From JANPPS01 sp965246925 (GTDB taxonomy: Bacteria > Pseudomonadota > Alphaproteobacteria > Acetobacterales > Acetobacteraceae), in NCBI GenBank assembly GCA_965246925.1, contig OZ251994.1:620001-684000 (forward strand): a stretch of DNA of 64,000 nucleotides, read 5' to 3'. Positions 1-8,823 of this stretch are shown here, piece after piece. A model generated the notes under the pieces. That model saw only the letters and a program-made list of their open reading frames with translations, made no database searches and had not been told where the DNA came from. A program made the translations under genes and the position numbers. Within the stretch, counting starts at the first letter, position 1, and every line of letters starts with the position of its first letter.

Positions 1-95
1 ACGCGGCAGGTGTCCCGCACCGCCAGGGCGGGACGGCGGCGGCGATGGATGTGCTGGTTGGGCGTGAGGTGCGCGCTGAGCAGAAAGCGGCGTGA
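1..95 (+). CDS. possible 3' end of an unidentified gene (cut by window edge)
   Basis: The frame that starts at base 3 is open from the left edge and ends with TGA at 93-95. It encodes about 30 residues ending in VRAEQKAA. The composition looks like an ordinary soluble protein tail, whereas the two other forward frames give Arg/Cys/Trp-rich or Gly-rich, less protein-like translations. Too little is present to name a family. The call rests only on the look of the translation, so it is weak. Confidence 0.3.
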   Translation, partial: AAGVPHRQGGTAAAMDVLVGREVRAEQKAA

Positions 96-119
96 GCAGA
101 AACAAGCGGTAAGGGCCTG

Positions 120-149
120 CTCCCTTCGGGAGGGGGTTGGGGTGAGGGA
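120..149. repeat. single arm of the CCCTCTCCC / GGGTGAGGG palindromic repeat family
   Basis: A small hairpin (CTCCCTTCGGGAG) is followed by GGGGTTGGGGTGAGGGA. The same hairpin plus GGGGTGAGGG tail recurs at 22392-22427 and, inverted, near 20725 and 22490. It is an extragenic repeat family member and here it lies in a gene-free stretch. The interval 96-434 holds this repeat, the next inverted repeat and a candidate promoter, and I see no convincing gene in it. Confidence 0.7.
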
Positions 150-230
150 AACGAAAAGAGCCGCCCGTGTCACGCGTCCAACCCCGGGCACTCGCACGGG
201 GGCGCCACGTTGACGACACCCTGTCGGCCC

Positions 231-278
231 TGAGCCTATCGAAGGTCGGCCCGGGTCGAGGGTCCTTCGATAGGCTTA
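231..278. repeat. extragenic inverted repeat, 15-bp arms
   Basis: TGAGCCTATCGAAGG (231-245) pairs with CCTTCGATAGGCTTA (264-278), 14 of 15 positions matching, around an 18-nt GC-rich loop. The core CCTTCGATAGGCT is a motif I know from dispersed repeats of many proteobacterial genomes. It probably acts as an RNA hairpin between the upstream gene and the dehydrogenase gene. No T-tract follows it. Confidence 0.7.
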
Positions 279-370
279 GGACAACGGGATCGGTGTAGGA
301 CTGCTTCAATGACGCGAGTCCGTATTCCGTACGCTCCTGAGCTTGGCGAGGGCGGTCAGGCCGGAGGCTA

Positions 371-399
371 TCGGAATGGGCGGCAGCGCTTACTATAAT
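371..399 (+). promoter_or_regulatory. candidate promoter of the dehydrogenase-cyclase pair
   Basis: A perfect TATAAT lies at 394-399, which stands out in this GC-rich DNA. The position 17 bp upstream (TCGGAA, 371-376) is a poor -35, so the call rests mainly on the -10. Transcription would begin near 406, leaving a leader of about 30 nt before the TTG start at 435. Confidence 0.4.
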
Positions 400-434
400 A
401 GGTCCATGAACGCCTCCCAGAGGACTATCCAATC

Positions 435-3254
435 TTGACTCCCCTCGGAGATCCGCGGCTGGCGCAGCGCCTGCGCCGGGAGACTCGGGGAGAGGTGCTG
501 TTTGGGCGGGCCGACCGCGGGCGGTATGCGACCGATGCCAGCATCTACCAGATCGAGCCCGTGGGCGTGTTCGTGCCGCGCACCATCGAGGATGTGAGCG
601 CCGCCATGGACATCGCGCGGGAATACGGCGTTCCCGTGCTGGCCCGGGGCGGCGGCACCAGCCAGTGCGGGCAGACCGTCAACCGGGCGCTGGTAGTTGA
701 TTGCACGCAGCATCTGCGCCGCGTGCTGAAGGTGGAAAACGACACCGCCTGGGTCGAGCCGGGGCTTGTGCTCGGCCATTTAAATGCCGCGCTGAAGCCC
801 ACCGGGCAGTTCTTTCCCGTCGACCCCAGCACGCATTCCCGGTGCACGCTGGGCGGGATGGCCGGCAATAATTCTTGTGGGTCCAAAAGCATCCGCTATG
901 GGCTCATGGCCGATAACGTCCTGGCGATCGACGGCATCCTGCCCGATGGCGGCCGGCATGTGTTCGGGACCGGCACCAACGATGCGGGGCCGCTGATCGA
1001 GCGCTTGCGGGCGCTGGGCGCCAAAGAGGCCGATGAGATCGCGGCGCGGTTTCCGCATCAGCTGCGCCGGGTCGGCGGCTATAATATCGAGGTGCTGACC
1101 CCCGGTGCCCGGCGTGACGGACGCGAAAACCTGGCGCGGTTGTTGGTGGGTAGCGAAGGCACGCTAGCGTTTTCCGCCGCCATCCAGCTGCGCCTGCATC
1201 CGATCCGCCCGCGCAAGATGCTGGGGATATGCCAGTTCCCGACCTTCCGCGCCGCCATGGAGGCGTCCCGGAATTTGGTGGCGCTGGGGCCCGAGGCGGT
1301 CGAGTTGGTGGACCGCACCATGATCGACCTAGGCCGCAGCATCCCGATCTACCGCGCCACTATCGACCGTATGGTGCAGGGCTCGCCCGATAGCCTGCTG
1401 ATTGTCGAGTTCCATGGTGATGCGGACGAGCCGCTCCGCGCCAAGCTAGGCGAGTTGGACGAGGCAATGGCCGATCTCGGCTACCCCGGTGCCGTCGTGC
1501 GGGCCGAAGATGCCGGGTTCCAGGCCGCGATCGCCGAGGTGCGGGAGGCCGGGCTCAACATCATGATGTCGATGAAGGGGGACGGGAAACCGGTCTCGTT
1601 CATCGAGGATTGCGCGGTAGGGCTAGACGATCTGGCGGATTATACCGAGCGGCTGAACGACGTGTTCGCCAAGCACGGCACGAAAGGCACCTGGTATGCC
1701 CACGCCAGCGTCGGCTGCTTGCACGTGCGCCCGGTGCTGAACATGAAGGACCCGGCCGATATCCGCACCATGCGGGCGGTGGCGGAGGAGTGTTTTGCGC
1801 TAGTCCGCGAGTACAAGGGCTCGCATTCCGGGGAGCACGGAGACGGGATCGTTCGGTCCGAGTTTCATGAGAGCATGTTCGGGCCGCGCATCGTGCGGGC
1901 GTTCGAGGCGGTGAAGGACGCATTCGACCCGGCGGCGCTGCTCAACCCAGGCCGGGTGGTGCGTCCGCCGCGCATGGATGACCGTACGCTGTTCCGCTAT
2001 GGGCCGGACTATGCCGCAACGCCGCACACCCCGGCGCTGGACTGGTCGGACCACCCGGGCGGGCTGCTGAGCGCCGTCGAGATGTGCAACAACAACGGCA
2101 CCTGCCGCACGTTCGACGCAGGCGTGATGTGCCCGTCCTACCGCGTGACGCGTGAGGAGGAGCATCTGACGCGGGGCCGCGCCAACACGTTGAGGCTGGC
2201 GTTGACGGGGCAGCTGGGGCCGGACGCGCTGGCGGGCGATGACGTGGCGGCGGCGATGAAGCTGTGCGTGTCGTGCAAGGCGTGCCGGCGTGAGTGCCCG
2301 ACCGGCGTCGATATGGCGCGCATGAAGATCGAGGCGCTGGCTGCCCGCGCGGACCGGCATGGAGTGGGATGGCGCGAGCGGCTCGTGGCGGAGATGCCGC
2401 GCTATGCGCCCTGGGCGTCGCGATTCCGCGGTCTGGTGAACATGCGGAACCGGGTGCCGGCGCTGCAGCGGCTGGGGGAGCGGGCGCTGGGCCTATCGGC
2501 CGCGCGTTCGTTGCCGGAGTGGCAGGCGCCGTTTCGCGCCATGCCGGCGCCGCCCGCCCGGAATGGGGACGTGCTGCTGCTGGCGGACACGTTCAACCGG
2601 TATTTCGAGCCGGAGAACCTACGCGCCGCCGTGCGTGTGCTGGCCGCCGCCGGGTTCCGGGCCTTGGCGCCGCAGGGGGTGTGCTGCGGACGCACCTATC
2701 TGTCGGCCGGCATGGTGGATCAGGCGCGTGCCCAGGCCCGGCGGACGCTGACGGCGCTGGCAAGGAATTTACCGGTCGTGGGGCTGGAACCGTCATGCCT
2801 GCTGACGCTGCGGGACGAGTTCCCGCATCTGCTGCCCGGCGCCGAGGCGGCCAATCTCGCCGGACGGGCAAAGCTGTTGAGCGAGTTTTTGCAAGGGCGA
2901 GACCTGCCGCTCGTGGCCCGGCCCGGACGGGCGCATGTGCACGGGCATTGCCATCAGAAGGCGTTCGGTGCGTTTCCGGACGCGCTCAGCACGCTGCGCC
3001 GGGTGCCGGAGCTGGAGGTGACGCCGATCACCTCGTCTTGCTGCGGCATGGCCGGGGCCTTCGGATATCAGGCGGAGACGCAAGGGGAGAGCCGGGCCAT
3101 GGCGGAAGCGGGGCTGATCCCCGCCGTGCGCGCGGCGGCGGCGGCGGATGTCATCGTGGCGGACGGAACATCCTGCCGGCACCAAATCGCCGATCTATCA
3201 GGGCGGCCTGCCGTTCATTCCGTGATGGTGTTGGATAGGGCGCTCCGGCAATGA
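435..3254 (+). CDS. FAD-linked / 4Fe-4S composite oxidoreductase (glycolate/D-lactate dehydrogenase type, GlcD-GlpC fusion)
   Basis: This 939-aa protein fuses a GlcD-like FAD dehydrogenase to a GlpC-like iron-sulfur subunit, as in the YdiJ/D-2-hydroxyacid dehydrogenase group. The PCMH-type FAD domain shows ARGGGTSQCGQ near residue 75 and GGMAGNNSCGS near 140, followed by the FAD-oxidase C-terminal domain with HSGEHGDG. The Fe-S part has CNNNGTC...CPSY (about 555) and the classic CVSCKACRRECP (about 614). Two CCG-type motifs follow (GVCCG, SSCCGMAG) that ligand a further cluster. It probably oxidises a 2-hydroxyacid and passes electrons to the quinone pool. The start is TTG at 435, preceded by AGAGGA; the nearby ATG at 406 is out of frame. 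The stop overlaps the next gene by 4 nt (ATGA). The exact substrate cannot be told from sequence. Confidence 0.9.
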   Translation: MTPLGDPRLAQRLRRETRGEVLFGRADRGRYATDASIYQIEPVGVFVPRTIEDVSAAMDIAREYGVPVLARGGGTSQCGQTVNRALVVDCTQHLRRVLKVENDTAWVEPGLVLGHLNAALKPTGQFFPVDPSTHSRCTLGGMAGNNSCGSKSIRYGLMADNVLAIDGILPDGGRHVFGTGTNDAGPLIERLRALGAKEADEIAARFPHQLRRVGGYNIEVLTPGARRDGRENLARLLVGSEGTLAFSAAIQLRLHPIRPRKMLGICQFPTFRAAMEASRNLVALGPEAVELVDRTMIDLGRSIPIYRATIDRMVQGSPDSLLIVEFHGDADEPLRAKLGELDEAMADLGYPGAVVRAEDAGFQAAIAEVREAGLNIMMSMKGDGKPVSFIEDCAVGLDDLADYTERLNDVFAKHGTKGTWYAHASVGCLHVRPVLNMKDPADIRTMRAVAEECFALVREYKGSHSGEHGDGIVRSEFHESMFGPRIVRAFEAVKDAFDPAALLNPGRVVRPPRMDDRTLFRYGPDYAATPHTPALDWSDHPGGLLSAVEMCNNNGTCRTFDAGVMCPSYRVTREEEHLTRGRANTLRLALTGQLGPDALAGDDVAAAMKLCVSCKACRRECPTGVDMARMKIEALAARADRHGVGWRERLVAEMPRYAPWASRFRGLVNMRNRVPALQRLGERALGLSAARSLPEWQAPFRAMPAPPARNGDVLLLADTFNRYFEPENLRAAVRVLAAAGFRALAPQGVCCGRTYLSAGMVDQARAQARRTLTALARNLPVVGLEPSCLLTLRDEFPHLLPGAEAANLAGRAKLLSEFLQGRDLPLVARPGRAHVHGHCHQKAFGAFPDALSTLRRVPELEVTPITSSCCGMAGAFGYQAETQGESRAMAEAGLIPAVRAAAAADVIVADGTSCRHQIADLSGRPAVHSVMVLDRALRQ

Positions 3255-4018
3255 GAATAATCGATCTGTCGATCGCCTTGGATAACGAGACAGTGGCGGA
3301 TCCGCCCTATATGAAGCCGTCCATCACATACACAGCGCACGCAGAGTCGGCGGCGCAAGTGGCCGGGCTGTTCCCGGGGCTGCGTCCGGAGCAGTTGCTG
3401 GACGGGATGGGCTGGGCGGTCGAGGAGGTGCGGCTGAGCACGCATAACGGCACGCACGTGGACGCGCCGTGGCATTACCATCCCACGATGGATGGCGGCG
3501 CCCGGGCCATCACCATCGATGAGATTCCGCTCGATTGGTGCTTCCGCCCTGGCCTCAAGCTGGATTTCCGGCACATGCCCAACGGGCACGTCGTGACCGC
3601 AGAGGAGGTGGCGGCGGCGGTCGCGGCCACCGGGCATGATTTGTCGCCGTTCGATATCGTAATCGTGAACACGTCCGCAGGGGCGGCTTATGGGCGGCCT
3701 GACTTCGTCTCCCACGGTTGCGGCATGGGCCGTGCAGCCACGCTCTGGTTGACCGGACATGGGGTGCGCATCGTGGGCACCGATGCCTGGAGCTGGGATG
3801 CGCCGTTTGTTCATACAGCGCAACGCTATGCAGAAACTGGGAATCCTGCGCTAATTTGGGAAGGCCACAAAGCCGGCGCTGAGCGTTCCTACTGTCAGAT
3901 CGAAAAGCTGCACAACCTGGAGGCGTTGCCTACGAGCGGTTTTACAATCGCTTGCTTTCCGGTTAAGTTGGCCAGGGCGTCAGCGGGATGGACGCGGGCC
4001 GTCGCGATCCTGCCATAG
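3251..4018 (+). CDS. cyclase family protein (kynurenine-formamidase-like metal hydrolase)
   Basis: This 255-aa protein belongs to the cyclase/KynB superfamily. The metal-binding signature HNGTHVDAPWHY lies near residue 60, and a second conserved block reads GTDAWSWD around residue 176. Members hydrolyse N-formylkynurenine, isatin or related ring or amide compounds through bound Zn/Mn. The ATGA overlap with the dehydrogenase gene implies translational coupling, so a shared catabolic pathway of a hydroxyacid or lactone-type substrate is likely. There are no kyn genes nearby, so a kynB name is not justified. Length is normal for the family. Confidence 0.85.
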   Translation: MRIIDLSIALDNETVADPPYMKPSITYTAHAESAAQVAGLFPGLRPEQLLDGMGWAVEEVRLSTHNGTHVDAPWHYHPTMDGGARAITIDEIPLDWCFRPGLKLDFRHMPNGHVVTAEEVAAAVAATGHDLSPFDIVIVNTSAGAAYGRPDFVSHGCGMGRAATLWLTGHGVRIVGTDAWSWDAPFVHTAQRYAETGNPALIWEGHKAGAERSYCQIEKLHNLEALPTSGFTIACFPVKLARASAGWTRAVAILP

Positions 4019-4102
4019 ATCGCCCCTAGTGAAAGCACTGCCGTAATCCATGTGATGGGCAGCGGTAAAATCCGCACCGACGATTTCCTGATGTGAGCCG
4101 GC

Positions 4103-4312
4103 GTGACTGGGGTGGCTGTGCCTGACAATAAGAAACTAGCGCCGGCCTTGTTCGAGCGTGTGTTGCTGCGGGCGCCCCTCGGCGATCCCTCGGTGGTGGA
4201 TGACTTGAATTTCCTAGCGACGTGGGAACAGCAGCCCCGTTCATTGCAAAGTAGCCTGCTCCGCATGCGCCAGCTTCGCCGGGCCAATCCGTCGGAGATA
4301 GAACCGGAGTGA
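4103..4312 (+). CDS. small hypothetical protein (doubtful)
   Basis: A 69-residue reading frame with a GTG start lies in the 310-bp gap between the cyclase gene and the convergent kdpE. No good ribosome-binding site is visible before the GTG. The translation is hydrophilic, with a C-terminal Arg/Leu-rich segment, and matches no family I know. An antisense frame also covers the area. The gap is otherwise empty. Confidence 0.25.
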   Translation: MTGVAVPDNKKLAPALFERVLLRAPLGDPSVVDDLNFLATWEQQPRSLQSSLLRMRQLRRANPSEIEPE

Positions 4313-4328
4313 CATCGGCGAGAACGGG

Positions 4329-5006
4329 CTAAGCGGTGTCGCGAAGGCGGTAGCCGACGCCCGGTTCGGTTTGCAGCAGGCTTCCCGCGTCACCGAGTTT
4401 CTGCCGCAGTTGACCGATATAGACGCGAAGGTATTGGACGTCTGCCGCATGGGCGGGGCCCCAAACGCTGGTGAGGAGCTGACGGTGCGTCATCACCCGG
4501 CCGGCGTTGCGGATCAGCGTAGCTAGCAGCTCGAACTCACGCGGGCTGAGCGGGACCGTCACGTCTACGACCTGCACGGTCCGCCGGGCGAGATCGACAC
4601 GTAACGCGGCATACGCAAATTTCTCTTGGATCGGACCGCCGGGCTGGGCATGACGGAGTGCGGCGCGGATGCGAGCCAGCAGCTCGGCCACGCCAAACGG
4701 CTTTTCCACGTAATCGTCGGCACCGCCGTCGAGTGCCGCGACTTTCTGCCCCTCCTGGTCGCGGGCCGATAGGATAAGCACCGGGACAGCCGACCATTGC
4801 CGCAGCTGGGCCAGGGCTTCGAGGCCGTCCATGTCCGGCAGGCCCAGATCCAGCAGGATGCACGCGGGCGCGCGTGAGGCGGCGAGGCGGAGGCCGTCGG
4901 CCGCGGTGTCGGCCCGTTCTACGGTGAAGCCGCCGGCTTCCAGCGCGGGCCGGAGGAAGCGGTGGATTTGCGGCTCGTCGTCAATCACCAGGATGCGTGG
5001 CTGCAT
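4329..5006 (-). CDS. kdpE: KdpE, potassium-responsive response regulator
   Basis: This 225-aa OmpR/PhoB-type regulator activates the kdpFABC pump genes at low potassium or high osmolarity. The receiver domain shows VIDDEP at residues 7-12, the phosphoacceptor Asp53 in LLDLGLPDMDG, and the KPF motif around 105. The C-terminal winged helix carries LSPREFELLATL and ends with VGYRLRD. Its start overlaps the kdpD stop at base 5006, typical of coupled sensor-regulator pairs. Length and order match standard KdpE. Confidence 0.96.
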   Translation of the reverse strand: MQPRILVIDDEPQIHRFLRPALEAGGFTVERADTAADGLRLAASRAPACILLDLGLPDMDGLEALAQLRQWSAVPVLILSARDQEGQKVAALDGGADDYVEKPFGVAELLARIRAALRHAQPGGPIQEKFAYAALRVDLARRTVQVVDVTVPLSPREFELLATLIRNAGRVMTHRQLLTSVWGPAHAADVQYLRVYIGQLRQKLGDAGSLLQTEPGVGYRLRDTA

Positions 5007-7627
5007 CAGGCTGCGGAAAGCTGAATGCTGATCAGCGTGCCGGGTGAGCCGTCCCGCGCCACGTCCGGGCGGGGGCTTAGGGCCGTGATCTGGCCGCCCA
5101 TGGCCTCCGTCAGGCCGCGTGCAATCGCGAGACCAAGCCCCGTGCCCGGCGCCACCCGGTCGCCACGGCGCGCGCGGTAGAAGCTGTCGAACACATGGGG
5201 CAGGTCATCGGCCGGGATGCCAAGCCCCTCATCGGCGATATCGAGCGTGACGAACGGGCCGGAGCGGGCAGCTCGGATTCGGATCAGCGCGCCCGCCGGG
5301 GCGTAGCGTTGCGCGTTATCCAGCACGTTGACCAGCACCTGTTCCAGCAGCGCCGGGTCCACCCGGACCTGCAATGCGTCGGGCACGTTCAGCGCCAGGT
5401 GCTCCGCGTCCGGCACCCGGGCGGCGGCGGCAGTGACGACGTCCGTGAGACGGACCGGGGTGAGGCGGGGCTGGATCTGCCCGCTCTCGAGCCGGGTCAG
5501 GTCCATGATGTTGGCCAAAAACCGCGTCATGCGCGCCACGTCCTGCTGTATGCTGGCGAGCAAATCCGCCTGCGCCTCCGCCGGCACGCCCAACGCCAGA
5601 GTCTCCGCCGCGCCACGGATGCCGGTGAGCGGAGTGCGCAGATCATGGCTGAGCGAGTTGAGCAGCGCGGTGCGCAGCCGCTGCGTTTCTTCCATGGCGG
5701 CCGTGCGGGCGGCGGCGTTGGCGAGCGCCACGCGCTCCAGCGCCACCGCGGCCTGATCGGCCAGGGCGGCCAGCGTCTGCTGCGTAGTAGCGTCGTAATC
5801 CCGGGCGGAGGCCGCGTCCGACAAAGGCTGTACGCCCAGTACGCCGCGGAGGCCGCGCACGGTTTTCATGGGCATGAAGCGCCAGATAGCGGAGGGCAGC
5901 GTAGCGGTGCCAGCGCCCGTCTCCTCCTGATGTCCGGCCGCCCACTGCGCCGCGGCCCAGGAGCCGGTGTCGAGCGTCGTGGCGGCCGGTTCGGCGGCGG
6001 CGATCTCGAGCGTGTCCGCCCCCTCGACCAGCACGACCGCGCGTCCGGCGATGCCGGCGCCTTGCTGGGCGATTTCCGCCGCCAGCTCCGGCCCCGTCGT
6101 TGGCTGACCTAGGCGGCGGCTGAAGGCGCTGATGCGGCGAAGGCTCTGGATGCGGGCCTGCCCGGCGGCAGCTTCGGCCCGCACACGGCTCGCAAGGCTA
6201 CCGGAGACGCCGGCAACGATCACGAACACCGCCAGCGCGACCGCATCATGCGTGTTGCTGATGCTCAGGGTGTCCACGGGGGGCAGAAAGAAGAAGTCCC
6301 AGGCAAGGAAGCCGAGCGCGGCGGTCGTCATGGACACGCGCAGGCCGGCGACGCTCGCGGCGACCACGACGGCTGCCAGATACACCATGCCGAGCGCATC
6401 CGCCGCCGCGCCGTCCAGCACTTGGCCGAACACGGTGATCGCGGCCACCAGCAGGATGGCGCCGCCCCAACCCCACCACGGCGGCAGCCGGCGGTGGCGG
6501 CGGGGGGAGCGGCGGAGGTCACCGGGCACGATGTGTAGCGCGAACTCAGGCGCCCGGCGCAGGAAGTTGGTGGCGAGGGTGCGTCCGATGATGCGGCGCC
6601 AGAGCGGCGCGCGCGCCCGGCCCAGCACGAGCTGCGTGACGTTGCGGGACGAGGCGATCTCGACCGCCGTGGCCACCAGGTCGGTGCCGGAGCGCACCTC
6701 CACCTCCGCCCCGAGCTGTGCGGCGAGGTTGAGCGCCACGCGGGCGTCGAGCCCGGTGTTGACTGCGGGGTGCTCGACATGCAGCGCGATCCAGGGGGCG
6801 TGCAGCGCATCCGCCAGGCGCTTGGCATGGCGGACGACGCCCACGCCCATGGCGTCCGGCCCGACCATGGCCAGCACCCGCTCACCGGCGGGCCAGGGGC
6901 CGCTGATGGCGTTGCGGCGCATGTAGTCACGCAGCCCGCTATCGACGTGCTCGGCCGCACGGCGGAGCGCAATTTCGCGGAGCGCGGTGAGGTTACCCTC
7001 TTTGAAGAAGCTGTTCAGCGCGCGCTGCGCGATGTCCGGGCGATAGATACGTCCTTCGCGCAGGCGGGCTTGCAGCTCGGCGGGGGGCAGGTCCACGACC
7101 TCGATCTCGTTGGCCATCTCCAGCACGCGGTCCGGCACGGTTTCGGTGACGCGGACGCCGGTAATGCGGGCCACCGCGTCGTTGAGGCTCTCCAAATGCT
7201 GCACGTTGAGGGTGGCCCAGACGTCGAGCCCCTGACTCAGCAGCTCCTCCACATCCTCCCACCGTTTGGCGTGCCGTCCGCCCGGCGCGTTGGTGTGGGC
7301 GAGTTCATCGACCAGTAACAGGGCCGGGTGGCGGACGAGGGCGGCGTCGGCGTCGAACTCATCGAGGGTCTGGCCGCGATATTCGACATTCTTACGGGGC
7401 AGGATGGGGAGGGAGCCGATCTGCGCCTCGGTTTCCTTGCGGCCATGGGTCTCGACGACGCCGACCAGGACGTCCGTGCCTTCGGCGGCCTTTTGGCGGC
7501 CGGCGACAAGCATCTCCCACGTTTTGCCAACGCCGGGCGCGGCACCGAGGAAGATCTTGAGCCGCCCCCGGCCTTCCGCGGCCGCGGCTTCGATCAGGGC
7601 GTCAGGGTCGGGGCGGCGGTCTTCCAT
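5006..7627 (-). CDS. kdpD: KdpD, potassium/turgor sensor histidine kinase
   Basis: This 873-aa inner-membrane kinase pairs with KdpE. The cytoplasmic KdpD domain begins near residue 20 with Walker A GAAPGVGKT and Walker B LLLVDELAHTNAPG. It is followed by a UspA-like domain, four hydrophobic helices at about 400-500, a GAF-like segment, HisKA (SLSHDLRTPLTG, about residue 660) and HATPase (N-box NVLDNAQRYA, G-boxes DEGLGIP and GTGLGLAI). It lies five bases downstream of the parE-like stop and thus probably shares a transcript with kdpFABC. Domain architecture is complete. Confidence 0.97.
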   Translation of the reverse strand: MEDRRPDPDALIEAAAAEGRGRLKIFLGAAPGVGKTWEMLVAGRQKAAEGTDVLVGVVETHGRKETEAQIGSLPILPRKNVEYRGQTLDEFDADAALVRHPALLLVDELAHTNAPGGRHAKRWEDVEELLSQGLDVWATLNVQHLESLNDAVARITGVRVTETVPDRVLEMANEIEVVDLPPAELQARLREGRIYRPDIAQRALNSFFKEGNLTALREIALRRAAEHVDSGLRDYMRRNAISGPWPAGERVLAMVGPDAMGVGVVRHAKRLADALHAPWIALHVEHPAVNTGLDARVALNLAAQLGAEVEVRSGTDLVATAVEIASSRNVTQLVLGRARAPLWRRIIGRTLATNFLRRAPEFALHIVPGDLRRSPRRHRRLPPWWGWGGAILLVAAITVFGQVLDGAAADALGMVYLAAVVVAASVAGLRVSMTTAALGFLAWDFFFLPPVDTLSISNTHDAVALAVFVIVAGVSGSLASRVRAEAAAGQARIQSLRRISAFSRRLGQPTTGPELAAEIAQQGAGIAGRAVVLVEGADTLEIAAAEPAATTLDTGSWAAAQWAAGHQEETGAGTATLPSAIWRFMPMKTVRGLRGVLGVQPLSDAASARDYDATTQQTLAALADQAAVALERVALANAAARTAAMEETQRLRTALLNSLSHDLRTPLTGIRGAAETLALGVPAEAQADLLASIQQDVARMTRFLANIMDLTRLESGQIQPRLTPVRLTDVVTAAAARVPDAEHLALNVPDALQVRVDPALLEQVLVNVLDNAQRYAPAGALIRIRAARSGPFVTLDIADEGLGIPADDLPHVFDSFYRARRGDRVAPGTGLGLAIARGLTEAMGGQITALSPRPDVARDGSPGTLISIQLSAA

Positions 7628-7632
7628 GCTAT

Positions 7633-7905
7633 CTAGTTCAGCCGTCTGGGTCCGAAGCCGCCAACTTTAGCTATGTTTTGGAGATTTCGCGCGCCGTGGA
7701 CTACTCGCACCACAGTGAGTGCGTCAGCCGAAATACGATAATAGATTCCATACGGCGAACATTGTATCACCCGCAGTCCCTCACCGATCCCCTCTCGTTT
7801 CGAGCCGGCCTTGGGCGCATACAAGTAGGGTTCGATAGCGGCCTGTAGCCGATTTACAAACTGCCTGGCGAACTCAGGCGATACCTGTCCGGCCAAAAAG
7901 ACCAA
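7633..7905 (-). CDS. ParE/RelE-type toxin, start uncertain
   Basis: The frame encodes a type II toxin-antitoxin ribosome- or gyrase-targeting toxin of the RelE/ParE fold. Visible hallmarks are the helix region FARQFVNRLQAAIEPY, the strand RVIQCSPYGIYYRI and the C-terminal VVRVVHGARN. The first standard start codon is the TTG at 7905. However, the frame stays open upstream to 7989 and continues the family N-terminus as RVTVPAQNDLDDIL before FLAGQ. No ATG, GTG or TTG lies in that extension; ATT at 7963-7965 is the only plausible codon. The real protein therefore probably starts in the parD overlap with a rare start codon, or the gene is damaged. It lies 5 bp before kdpD. Confidence 0.8.
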   Translation of the reverse strand: MVFLAGQVSPEFARQFVNRLQAAIEPYLYAPKAGSKREGIGEGLRVIQCSPYGIYYRISADALTVVRVVHGARNLQNIAKVGGFGPRRLN

Positions 7906-7937
7906 GATGTCATCTAAGTCGTTCTGTGCTGGGACAG

Positions 7938-8222
7938 TTACTCTAAGGTTGAGCGGGCCTCGAATTTCTTCATCCCCCGTTCGACAATCTCATCTGCGTT
8001 GAAGTCGCTAACCTGGCCTGCTTCCATTGCTGCCAAGCCCTCGTCGATCAGCGCCTTCAACGTTGCATGATCTGGCTCGTGGTATCGTTGATTATCCCAC
8101 TCCGCCAACGCTTCTCGGATGACGTCGTCCGCCGTGGGATAGAGGCCATCCTGCACGGCCGCACGAACAGCGTCGGCCATCTCTGTCGGCAGGGCGATAG
8201 TCATCTGTTCCCACTCTGGCAT
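7938..8222 (-). CDS. ParD-type antitoxin
   Basis: This 94-aa protein has the ParD layout. An N-terminal ribbon-helix-helix (MTIALPTEMADAVRAAV, then YPTADDVIREAL) would dimerise and bind its own operator. A charged C-terminal tail would neutralise the adjacent ParE-like toxin. The ATG at 8222 was chosen because it gives the family-like start MPEWEQMTIAL; a much longer frame upstream is only antisense/shadow coding over kdpC. It begins 17 nt after the kdpC stop, inside the kdp transcription unit. Confidence 0.88.
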   Translation of the reverse strand: MPEWEQMTIALPTEMADAVRAAVQDGLYPTADDVIREALAEWDNQRYHEPDHATLKALIDEGLAAMEAGQVSDFNADEIVERGMKKFEARSTLE

Positions 8223-8239
8223 CGCTAACTCCTTTGCTC

Positions 8240-8821
8240 CTATTTGGCCGCGTCCAGTGCCAGGTTCAACGCTAGCACATCGACCCGCGGCTCCCCTATC
8301 AAACCGAACAGCCGGCCGGATGTGGCGCCCGCCACCAGGGTCTGCACCTGTCCCTCCGGCAGCTTGCGGGCGGCTGCCACGCGGGCGACCTGGCGTGCGG
8401 CGTTGGCCGGGGAGATGTGGGGGTCGAGGCCCGAGGCGCTGGTGGTGAGCATATCGCCGGGTATGGGCAGGGGGCCGGCAACCTTGGCGTCCGCGGTCAC
8501 GCGGTCGATCAGGGTTTGCGAGGTGGGCCCGGCGTTGGAGCCGGCGGAACTCTGCGCGTTGAACGGGGCGGGGACCGTCTTGATGCTGTCGGCCGGGTCC
8601 GTCTCGGTGGTGGCGGACGGGCGGCCGTGGAAATACTCGTTTTTGGTAAAGGACTGGCCGAGCAGGGCGGAGCCGACCACGGTGCCGTTGCGCTCGATCA
8701 GGCTGCCGCCGGCCAGCCCCGGCATGGCGTGGCCGAGGCCCACGAAGGCGAGCGTGAAGGCGAGGCCGGTCAGCAGGGTGAACAACAGGATGAGCGCCAG
8801 CGCCGGGCGAAGATGGTTCAT
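8240..8821 (-). CDS. kdpC: KdpC, potassium-transporting ATPase subunit C
   Basis: This 193-aa subunit stabilises the KdpFABC complex and increases ATP affinity. It has one N-terminal membrane helix (ALILLFTLLTGLAFTLAFVGL) and then the periplasmic/peripheral domain with GSALLGQSFT, YFHGRPSA, SASGLDPHISPANA and GRLFGLIGEPRVDVLALN. All of these are strongly conserved in KdpC. It follows kdpB by 2 nt. Downstream, the parDE pair interrupts the usual kdpC-kdpD junction. Confidence 0.97.
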   Translation of the reverse strand: MNHLRPALALILLFTLLTGLAFTLAFVGLGHAMPGLAGGSLIERNGTVVGSALLGQSFTKNEYFHGRPSATTETDPADSIKTVPAPFNAQSSAGSNAGPTSQTLIDRVTADAKVAGPLPIPGDMLTTSASGLDPHISPANAARQVARVAAARKLPEGQVQTLVAGATSGRLFGLIGEPRVDVLALNLALDAAK

Positions 8822-8823
8822 GG

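Noticed and set aside
10..213. 67-codon forward frame at the left edge
   Set aside because: Arg/Cys/Trp-rich translation running through a repeat; the frame ending at 95 looks more natural.
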